Of a stretch of 6,296 nt of DNA, positions 1 through 5,176 are shown piece by piece (the stretch's first letter is position 1; every line of letters starts with the position of its first letter). A program made the translations under genes and the position numbers. The DNA is taken from NCBI GenBank assembly GCA_028290165.1, contig JAQGKJ010000214.1, forward strand, positions 1 through 6,296, read 5' to 3'. Source of the DNA: Bradyrhizobium sp. (GTDB lineage: Bacteria; Pseudomonadota; Alphaproteobacteria; Rhizobiales; Xanthobacteraceae). Under the pieces are notes generated by a model, which ran no database searches, was not told the origin of the DNA, and saw nothing but the letters and a program-made list of their open reading frames with translations.

Positions 1-131
1 TCGAACACGGTCTTCAGCGCGGCCACGATCTCGCCGCCCAGCCGCTCAGTCTCTTCCGGCGGCAGCGCCGAATGGGTTTCCATATTGCTGGTTTTGACTT
101 CGGGGTTCTTGGCTTCGACAGTTTCACTCAT
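1..131 (-). CDS. sufT: SUF-system DUF59 (SufT/MIP18-like) protein, N-terminal part only
   Basis: Forty-three codons can be read from an ATG at 131-129 before the gene leaves the window. The peptide opens MSETVEAKNPEVK and continues through an acidic, proline-containing stretch to EETERLGGEIVAALKTVF. That last part resembles the first helix of the DUF59/MIP18 domain in the small protein that follows sufS in alphaproteobacterial suf operons. DUF59 proteins help mature or deliver Fe-S clusters in the cytosol. The first 20 or so residues look like a disordered tail typical of this subgroup. The start overlaps the sufS stop as ATGA (131-128), so translation is probably coupled; a weak GGGAA lies about 8-10 nt upstream. 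The diagnostic domain core is outside the window, so the call rests on the N-terminus and operon position. The symbol sufT is by family; some genomes leave it unnamed. Confidence 0.8.
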   Translation of the reverse strand, partial: MSETVEAKNPEVKTSNMETHSALPPEETERLGGEIVAALKTVF

Positions 132-1375
132 GAAAACAATTCCCGTGCCTTGATCAGCGCCTGTGCCAGATGATCGACTTCCTCCCGGGTATTATACATC
201 CCGAACGAGGCGCGACACGTCGCCGTAACATTGAACCGCTCTAAAAGCGGCATCACGCAATGGGTGCCGGCCCGTACCGCGATGCCCTGCCGGTCGATCA
301 CGGTCGCGACATAGTGGGGATGGGCGCCCTTCATCTCGAACGAGATCACCGGACCCTTGCCGCGCGCGGTGCCGATCAGGCGCAGCGAGTTGATTTCGCG
401 CAGGCGGTCCTGCGCATAGGTCAGAAGATCGTGCTCGTGCGCGGCGATGCGTTCCTTGCCGATCGAATTGACGTAATCGATCGCGGCGCCGAGCCCGATC
501 GATTCCACGATCGCCGGCGTCCCCGCCTCGAACTTGTGCGGGGGATCACCATAGGTGACCCAGTCCCTCGCGACTTCGCGGATCATCTCGCCGCCGCCGT
601 TATAGGGCCGCATCGCGACCAGATGTTCGTGCTTGGCGTAGAGCACGCCGATGCCGGTCGGGCCGTATAGCTTGTGGCCGGTGAAGACGTAGAAATCGGC
701 GTCAATGTCCTGCACGTCGATCGCCAGATGAACCGCGGCCTGGCTGCCGTCGATCAAGACCGGGATGCCCCTGTTATGGGCGAGCTTCACCACATCCTTG
801 ACCGGCACGATGGTGCCGAGCGCATTCGACATCTGCGTGATCGCGACCAGTTTGGTACGCGGCGTCAGCGCCTTTTCGAATTCGTCGATCAGGAAATTAC
901 CGTCGTCATCGACGTCGACCCATTTGATGACGGCGCCATGACGCTCCCTGAGAAAATGCCAGGGCACGATATTGGAGTGATGCTCCATGATCGAGATCAC
1001 GATCTCGTCGACGGCGTTGATGTTCGGCTCGCCCCATGAGTAGGCCACGAGGTTGATCGCCTCGGTCGCGTTGCGGGTGAAGACGATCTCCTCGTTACGT
1101 CGCGCGTTGAGAAACTTTGCCACTTTGGCGCGGCCGCCTTCATAGGCTTCGGTTGCGGCATTGGCGAGGTAATGCAGCCCGCGGTGCACGTTGGCGTATT
1201 CGCTCTTGTACGCCTCCGTCATGCGGTCAAGCACCAGATTGGGCTTCTGCGCGGAGGCGGCGTTGTCGAGATAGACCAGCGGCTTGCCGTAGACCTTGAG
1301 CGCAAGTGCGGGAAAGTCTTCCCGCACCCGGGCGACATCATAGGAACCATTGAGGACTGCCGGATGCATGGTCAC
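128..1375 (-). CDS. sufS: Cysteine desulfurase SufS (group II, PLP-dependent)
   Basis: This cytosolic enzyme removes sulfur from L-cysteine, giving alanine and an enzyme persulfide that feeds the SufBCD scaffold. The 415-aa product has the usual SufS length and fold-type I aminotransferase features: LDNAASAQKP near residues 36-45, the PLP-stacking histidine in EHHSNIVPW (His133), the PLP lysine in TGHKLYGPTG (Lys235), the persulfide cysteine in RAGTHCVMP (Cys373) and the substrate-binding arginine in CRASFGMYNT (Arg388). The short loop around the cysteine and the GHKLYGP motif mark group II, unlike the NifS-like enzyme at the other end of the operon. The start is uncertain. GTG at 1375 overlaps the sufD stop as GTGA and repeats the overlap style of the next junction, whereas ATG at 1369 (two codons in) is the better codon with a G-rich run just before it. 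Numbering here is from the GTG. SufE or SufU, the usual activating partner, is not in the window. Confidence 0.96.
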   Translation of the reverse strand: MTMHPAVLNGSYDVARVREDFPALALKVYGKPLVYLDNAASAQKPNLVLDRMTEAYKSEYANVHRGLHYLANAATEAYEGGRAKVAKFLNARRNEEIVFTRNATEAINLVAYSWGEPNINAVDEIVISIMEHHSNIVPWHFLRERHGAVIKWVDVDDDGNFLIDEFEKALTPRTKLVAITQMSNALGTIVPVKDVVKLAHNRGIPVLIDGSQAAVHLAIDVQDIDADFYVFTGHKLYGPTGIGVLYAKHEHLVAMRPYNGGGEMIREVARDWVTYGDPPHKFEAGTPAIVESIGLGAAIDYVNSIGKERIAAHEHDLLTYAQDRLREINSLRLIGTARGKGPVISFEMKGAHPHYVATVIDRQGIAVRAGTHCVMPLLERFNVTATCRASFGMYNTREEVDHLAQALIKARELFS

Positions 1376-2697
1376 CCCCGTGCCGCCAGCCAGCGCTGCG
1401 CCGCCGAGATGACAAGCTCGCGCAAAGCGTCGTTGGCGATGGATTCGATTGCCTCGCCGACGAACGCCTGGATCAGCAGCGCTTGCGCCTCCTTCTCGGA
1501 AAGGCCGCGGGCGCGCAGGTAAAACAATAGGCTTTCGTCGAGCGCGCCGGTGGTCGCGCCGTGGCCGCAGGTGACGTCGTCGGCAAAGATTTCCAGCTCC
1601 GGCTTGTTGTCGGCTTCGGCCTCGTCGGACAACAACAGCGCCCGCGTCATCATCTTGGCGTCGGTTTTCTGCGCCTTGGGGCGAACGATGATGCGGCCCT
1701 GGAACACCGAATGCCCGCGGTCATCGACCACCGAGCGGAAGATCTCGCGGCTGGCGCAATTTGGCACCGCATGATCCAGGAATAGTGTCGAGTCGGCGTG
1801 CTGGCGACCATTGAGCAGGTTGACGCCATTGGTCTCGACGCGGGAGCCCTCGCCGGCGAACGCGATCACGGCCTGATACCGGCTCACGCTCGAGCCGCTG
1901 GTCATGCCAAACGTGTTGAAATGGGCGTTGGCGCCGAGCGTCACCACGGACGACGAAATGTTGAAGGCCTCGCGGCCGTCTTCGATCAAGCGGACATGGT
2001 CAAGCCGCGCGCCGTCGCCGATCGAAATGATCAGGGAATCGTGGACCTGATAGGCTTTGGCGCCATCGGCCGCGATGTAGCTTTCCACAAGGGTCGCGCT
2101 CGCGGCCCTGCCGAGCCCAAACAACGAGCGCGTGAACATCGCCGAAGGCGTAGCGCCGCTGGCGATATGGACGATATGCAGGGGCTGCGTGAGCGCCGCG
2201 CCATCGGCGACCTCGATCACCAGACCATCCGCCATCATCGCGCTGTTCAGCGCCACCATGGCATCGGAGTTTTCGGGCGCGAACAATTGCGCATCGAGCG
2301 CGGCGTCGCCGGCTTCCAGCACTTCGCGCAGCGTGCGGACGGCAAGGCCGTTTTCCAGATTGCCGGTTTCGGACAGTTTTGGAGCGAATACCCCGTCCAC
2401 CAGCACCAGCCGGCGCACGCCCGGGATCGCATGCAGCTTCAAGGCCGCTGCGGCGCGCTTGATTGCCGCCGCATCGGGTGCTGCCGCCGGCGGCAGCACC
2501 TCGCGCATCAGGGTGCGCAGATCGGTGTATTTCCAGTCCTCGATCCGTCGGTGCGGGAGCCCTGCGCGCTCGTAGGCCTCAAAGGCCTGCCGGCGTGCGT
2601 CGGCGATTTTGCCCGCGCCCGGCAGCCGGTCGCGCGCGACGGTGAGGATGTCGCTCAGCGCGTGTCCGGTCTCGGTTTTTGCCAGTGCAACATTCAT
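1372..2697 (-). CDS. sufD: Fe-S cluster assembly scaffold protein SufD
   Basis: SufD pairs with SufB and two SufC subunits in the cytosolic SufBC2D scaffold and is implicated in iron entry into the nascent cluster. The 441-aa product has the family layout. A helical N-terminal region carries the conserved RRIEDWKYTDL at about residues 50-60. A variable Ala/Pro-rich linker follows at about 66-85. A right-handed beta-helix core runs from roughly 130 to 375 (QVHDSLIISIGDGA, NGVNLLNGRQHAD, VFQGRIIVRP). A helical C-terminus carries CGHGATTGALDE, where His379 matches the functionally important His360 of E. coli SufD. The ATG at 2697 was chosen because homology begins there and GGA sits 7 nt upstream. 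The frame stays open for 90 codons further into sufC, but that stretch is low-complexity and unlike SufD. sufD starts 20 nt after the sufC stop and ends in a 4-nt overlap with sufS. A perfect palindrome interrupts the linker-coding region. Confidence 0.96.
   Translation of the reverse strand: MNVALAKTETGHALSDILTVARDRLPGAGKIADARRQAFEAYERAGLPHRRIEDWKYTDLRTLMREVLPPAAAPDAAAIKRAAAALKLHAIPGVRRLVLVDGVFAPKLSETGNLENGLAVRTLREVLEAGDAALDAQLFAPENSDAMVALNSAMMADGLVIEVADGAALTQPLHIVHIASGATPSAMFTRSLFGLGRAASATLVESYIAADGAKAYQVHDSLIISIGDGARLDHVRLIEDGREAFNISSSVVTLGANAHFNTFGMTSGSSVSRYQAVIAFAGEGSRVETNGVNLLNGRQHADSTLFLDHAVPNCASREIFRSVVDDRGHSVFQGRIIVRPKAQKTDAKMMTRALLLSDEAEADNKPELEIFADDVTCGHGATTGALDESLLFYLRARGLSEKEAQALLIQAFVGEAIESIANDALRELVISAAQRWLAARG
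2477..2500. repeat. Perfect 24-bp palindrome inside sufD
   Basis: The 12-nt arm GGTGCTGCCGCC is followed immediately by its exact reverse complement, centred between 2488 and 2489. It encodes VLPPAAAP in the variable linker of SufD. In mRNA it can fold into a very GC-rich hairpin. It could reflect Ala/Pro codon composition, a small inserted palindrome, or an RNA element within the operon transcript. No T-run follows it on the transcribed strand, so it does not look like an intrinsic terminator. Confidence 0.85.
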
Positions 2698-2717
2698 CGT
2701 GATATCCGCTTGGGCCG

Positions 2718-3470
2718 TCAGGCCGCGTCTTCGAACTGCGTATAACCGGAAGCCTCGAGCTCCAGCGCCAGTTCCTTGTCGCCGCTCTTCACCACGCGAC
2801 CCCTCGACATCACGTGCACGAAGTCGGGAATGATGTAGTTCAACAGCCGCTGATAATGCGTGATCACCACCATCGCCCGATCCGGCGAGCGCAGCGCATT
2901 GACGCCGTCGGCGGCAATCCGCAGCGCGTCGATGTCGAGGCCGGAATCCATCTCGTCGAGGATGCACAGGCTCGGCTCGAACAGTGCCATCTGCAGGATC
3001 TCGTTGCGCTTCTTTTCGCCGCCGGAGAACCCGACATTGACGCCACGCCGCAGCATGTCCTGGGGAATGTTGAGGGAAGCAGCGACCGCGCGGACTTTCT
3101 TCAGAAAGTCCGGCGTCGAAAATTCGCTCTCGCCGCGCGCCTTGCGCTGGGCGTTCAGCGCCGTGCGCAGGAAGGTCATGGTCGCAACGCCCGGAATTTC
3201 CACCGGATACTGGAACGCGAGGAACACGCCTTTGGCGGAACGCTCGTCGGGCGACATCGCGAGCAGGTCTTCGCCCTCGAACAGGATCTCGCCGCCGGTG
3301 ACTTCGTAGCCGGGCTTGCCGGCGATCACATGTGACAGCGTCGATTTTCCAGAACCGTTCGGCCCCATGATGGCGTGCACCTCGCCCTTGTTCACGGTGA
3401 GCGAAAGCGCGTGGAGAATCTCACGCTCCTCGACACGAACCGTCAGGTCTTTTACTTCGAGTAGTGGCAT
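2718..3470 (-). CDS. sufC: Fe-S cluster assembly ATPase SufC (ABC-type)
   Basis: SufC is the soluble ABC ATPase of the SufBC2D complex. ATP-driven dimerisation is thought to open the SufB-SufD interface so that a cluster can form; there is no membrane partner. The 250-aa product has every motif: Walker A GPNGSGKST (36-44), Q-loop AFQYP with Gln87, ABC signature FSGGEKKR (148-155), Walker B ILDE (170-173), the D-loop SGLD (176-179) and the switch histidine in VITHYQRLL (His205). GGEKKRNEILQMA and MDSGLDIDAL are typical of SufC rather than of transporter ATPases. The ATG at 3470 has AGGA (3482-3479) 8 nt upstream, a clear ribosome binding site. The gene is cut off from sufB by a 122-nt gap packed with palindromic repeats and is followed 20 nt later by sufD. 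An internal 10-bp inverted repeat lies at 3091-3112. Confidence 0.98.
   Translation of the reverse strand: MPLLEVKDLTVRVEEREILHALSLTVNKGEVHAIMGPNGSGKSTLSHVIAGKPGYEVTGGEILFEGEDLLAMSPDERSAKGVFLAFQYPVEIPGVATMTFLRTALNAQRKARGESEFSTPDFLKKVRAVAASLNIPQDMLRRGVNVGFSGGEKKRNEILQMALFEPSLCILDEMDSGLDIDALRIAADGVNALRSPDRAMVVITHYQRLLNYIIPDFVHVMSRGRVVKSGDKELALELEASGYTQFEDAA
3091..3112. repeat. Short inverted repeat inside sufC
   Basis: CGGACTTTC (3091-3099) is repeated in reverse complement as GAAAGTCCG (3104-3112). One further T-A pair leaves only two unpaired bases, or a four-base UGAA loop in mRNA. It falls on codons for PDFLKKVR, which are typical of SufC, so protein coding alone could account for it. Confidence 0.6.
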
Positions 3471-3478
3471 TCTTTCTT

Positions 3479-3482
3479 TCCT
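3479..3482 (-). promoter_or_regulatory. Ribosome binding site of sufC
   Basis: AGGA on the minus strand, inside the purine-rich run TAGGAAAGAAAGA, sits 8 nt before the sufC ATG at 3470. It lies just outside the palindromic repeat ending at 3486, so sufC keeps its own accessible ribosome binding site despite the inserted repeat. Confidence 0.6.
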
Positions 3483-3485
3483 AAC

Positions 3486-3589
3486 TCGTCATCCTGAGGT
3501 GCGAGCCGACTTCGGCGAGCCTCGAAGGATGATCTCTCATATTTCAGCCATCCTTCGAGGCTTGGTTCGCAAGCACCTCAGGATGACGA
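3486..3589. repeat. Pair of REP/BIME-like palindromic units between sufB and sufC
   Basis: Two related imperfect palindromes face each other. Unit 1 (about 3487-3532) opens CGTCATCCTGAGGTGC and closes GCCTCGAAGGATGA, with a small GCCGACTTCGGC hairpin at its centre (3505-3516). Unit 2 (about 3549-3589) is the same kind of sequence inverted, opening CATCCTTCGAGGC and closing GCACCTCAGGATGACG with a different centre. The outer arms 3486-3502 and 3573-3589 match exactly over 17 bp, and the inner arms 3518-3531 and 3549-3562 over 14 bp. The whole element can therefore fold into one long hairpin or into two separate ones. It fills nearly all the space between the sufB stop and the sufC ribosome binding site. 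From memory, this motif is scattered between genes in Bradyrhizobium-type genomes; copy number cannot be checked here. In the operon mRNA it would be a stable structure after sufB. Confidence 0.85.
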
Positions 3590-3592
3590 CTT

Positions 3593-5074
3593 TTATCCCA
3601 CACTGCCTTCCAGCGAGATCGAGATCAGCTTCTGCGCTTCGACCGCGAATTCCATCGGCAGCTGCTGCAGCACGTCCTTCACAAAACCATTGACCACGAG
3701 GCCGACGGCTTCCTCTTGGCTCAGCCCGCGCTGCACGCAATAGAACAGGACGTCTTCGGAAATCTTCGACGTCGTCGCCTCATGCTCAAACAGCGCCGAT
3801 GAATTCTTTGCCTCGATATAAGGCACAGTGTGCGCGCCGCATTTATCGCCGATCAGAAGCGAGTCGCAGGCTGTAAAATTGCGCGCGCCGGTCGCCTTGC
3901 GGTGCGCCGTGACGAGGCCCCGATAGGTGTTCTGGGAGACGCCGGCCGCAATGCCCTTGGAAATGATTCGGCTGGTGGTGTTCTTGCCGAGATGGATCAT
4001 CTTGGTGCCAGAATCGACTTGCTGGTGGCCGTTCGAGATCGCGATCGAGTAAAACTCACCACGGGAATTGTCGCCGCGCAGGATGCAGCTCGGATATTTC
4101 CAGGTGATCGCCGACCCCGTCTCGACCTGGGTCCAGGAGATCTTCGAATTGTCGCCGCGGCAATCGCCACGTTTTGTCACGAAATTGTAGATGCCGCCCA
4201 GCCCTTCGGAATTGCCGGGATACCAGTTCTGCACCGTCGAATACTTTATTTCGGCATCGTCGAGCGTGACCAGTTCGACGACCGCTGCGTGCAACTGGTT
4301 CTCGTCGCGTTGCGGCGCCGTGCAGCCCTCGAGGTAGCTGACATAAGCACCCTTGTCGGCGATGATCAGCGTCCGCTCGAACTGCCCGGTGTTGCGCTCG
4401 TTGATACGGAAATAGGTCGACAGTTCCATCGGGCAGCGCACACCCGGCGGGACGTAAACGAACGAGCCGTCGGAGAACACCGCCGAATTCAGGGTGGCAA
4501 AGAAATTGTCCGAGGTCGGCACCACCGTGCCGAGATATTTCTTCACGAGATCGGGATGCTCGCGGATCGCCTCCGAGATCGGCATGAAGATCACCCCGGC
4601 CTGCTTCAGCTCTTTCTGGAACGTGGTCGCGACCGACACGGAATCGAAGACAGCATCGACCGCGATGCGCCGCTCGCCCTCGGGGCGAACGACGCCCTCC
4701 AGAACCTCGATCTCACGCAAGGGAATGCCGAGCTTCTCGTAGGTCTTCAGGATTTCCGGATCGACCTCGTCGAGGGAGCCGATCGTCTTCTTCGGCTTCG
4801 GCGCGGAATAATAATAGAGGTCCTGGTAATCGATCTTGGGATAGTTGACCCGCGCCCATTTCGGCTCGGTCATGGTCAGCCAGCGGCGATAGGCTTCCAG
4901 CCGCCATTCCAGCATCCAGGCCGGTTCGTTCTTTTTCGCTGAGATGAAGCGGACAGTATCTTCCGATAGACCCTTCGGGGCCTTGTCGGACTCGATAAGC
5001 GTCTCAAATCCATATCGATATTGATCGACGTCGATCCGGCGCACCCGATCGACGGTCTCTTGTACGGCCGCCAT
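3593..5074 (-). CDS. sufB: Fe-S cluster assembly scaffold protein SufB
   Basis: SufB is the core scaffold subunit of SufBC2D: it accepts persulfide sulfur and carries the nascent cluster. The 493-aa length fits the family (E. coli about 495). The product has an N-terminal helical region with [17 protein letters not shown] (43-59), a long beta-helix core from about 140 to 400 ([35 protein letters not shown]), and a C-terminal helical domain ([22 protein letters not shown]). Functional residues known from E. coli have equivalents: Cys251 in LEGCTAP, Cys403 in [16 protein letters not shown], and His431/Glu432 in [10 protein letters not shown]. The ATG at 5074 is preferred to a TTG eight codons upstream at 5098, because it has the strong GGAGGA ribosome binding site and the TTG falls inside a hairpin. 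It follows the group I desulfurase after 84 nt. Confidence 0.97.
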   Translation of the reverse strand: MAAVQETVDRVRRIDVDQYRYGFETLIESDKAPKGLSEDTVRFISAKKNEPAWMLEWRLEAYRRWLTMTEPKWARVNYPKIDYQDLYYYSAPKPKKTIGSLDEVDPEILKTYEKLGIPLREIEVLEGVVRPEGERRIAVDAVFDSVSVATTFQKELKQAGVIFMPISEAIREHPDLVKKYLGTVVPTSDNFFATLNSAVFSDGSFVYVPPGVRCPMELSTYFRINERNTGQFERTLIIADKGAYVSYLEGCTAPQRDENQLHAAVVELVTLDDAEIKYSTVQNWYPGNSEGLGGIYNFVTKRGDCRGDNSKISWTQVETGSAITWKYPSCILRGDNSRGEFYSIAISNGHQQVDSGTKMIHLGKNTTSRIISKGIAAGVSQNTYRGLVTAHRKATGARNFTACDSLLIGDKCGAHTVPYIEAKNSSALFEHEATTSKISEDVLFYCVQRGLSQEEAVGLVVNGFVKDVLQQLPMEFAVEAQKLISISLEGSVG

Positions 5075-5078
5075 TCCA

Positions 5079-5084
5079 TCCTCC
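5079..5084 (-). promoter_or_regulatory. Strong ribosome binding site of sufB
   Basis: GGAGGA on the minus strand lies 4 nt before the ATG at 5074, the best Shine-Dalgarno match in the window. It fixes the sufB start against the in-frame TTG at 5098. Another ATG at 5079-5077 overlaps it but is out of frame. Confidence 0.75.
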
Positions 5085-5087
5085 GCT

Positions 5088-5106
5088 CGCGGTTTCAAGG
5101 ACCGCG
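5088..5106 (-). promoter_or_regulatory. Small hairpin just upstream of the sufB ribosome binding site
   Basis: CGCGGT and ACCGCG form a 6-bp all-Watson-Crick stem around the 7-nt loop CCTTGAA on the transcribed strand. The stem ends 3 nt before GGAGGA. The loop bases CCUU could alternatively pair with GAGG of the ribosome binding site. This may be only a leader structure that keeps the site open, or coincidence in GC-rich DNA; no riboswitch class is recognised. Confidence 0.4.
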
Positions 5107-5154
5107 GTGGATCAATTCCGAAAGACTATTACGTTGTTTCTTGGAGGAAATCAC

Positions 5155-5176
5155 CTGCTTAGAACCGTTCAAGCAG
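5155..5176. promoter_or_regulatory. Candidate iron-responsive (Irr-box-like) operator dyad upstream of sufB
   Basis: CTGCTT-A-GAAC, a central C, then GTTCAAGCAG form a dyad with 10-bp arms and one unpaired base. It covers the last codons and TAA stop of the upstream desulfurase and ends 80 nt before the sufB ATG. The core TTAGAACCGTTC resembles the TTAGAA...TTCTAA type of box bound by Irr, the Fur-family iron regulator of Rhizobiales, but the second half-site is degenerate (GTTCAAG). The position suits control of a sufB promoter in the gap; a weak TAATAG (5131-5126) is the only -10-like hexamer seen there, with no convincing -35. The bases also encode Leu-Leu-Glu-Arg-Phe-stop, so chance is possible. 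Confidence 0.33.

Noticed and set aside
475..504. Inverted repeat AATCGATCG/CGATCGATT inside sufS
   Set aside because: Nine-bp arms with a 12-nt spacer made of common GATC/CGAT words are close to what chance gives in this composition; no functional hint.
1798..2745. Plus-strand open frame of 315 codons opposite sufD
   Set aside because: It lies antisense to a clear SufD gene. Its translation is rich in Arg, His and Ala with no recognisable domain, as expected for the complement of GC-rich codons, and no ribosome binding site is evident.
2698..2967. 90-codon in-frame extension upstream of the sufD ATG
   Set aside because: It overlaps conserved SufC sequence in another frame, is low-complexity and Arg-rich, and SufD homology begins at the ATG at 2697, which has GGA at a suitable distance.
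3471..3592. Intrinsic terminator between sufB and sufC
   Set aside because: The palindromes form strong stems, but no T-run follows either of them on the transcribed strand and the operon continues in the same direction.
3830..4942. Plus-strand open frame of 370 codons opposite sufB
   Set aside because: It is antisense to conserved SufB sequence that explains every base. Composition is Arg/Asp/His-heavy without motifs, consistent with an antisense shadow.
5075..5098. Alternative sufB start at TTG 5098
   Set aside because: A rare start codon inside the leader hairpin with no ribosome binding site, whereas the ATG at 5074 follows GGAGGA and gives the usual SufB length.
5075..5158. RirA IRO box (TGA-N9-TCA) or classic IscR site in the gap before sufB
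   Set aside because: Reading both strands gave no TGA-N9-TCA match and no convincing IscR-type palindrome; only the Irr-like dyad at its edge stood out.
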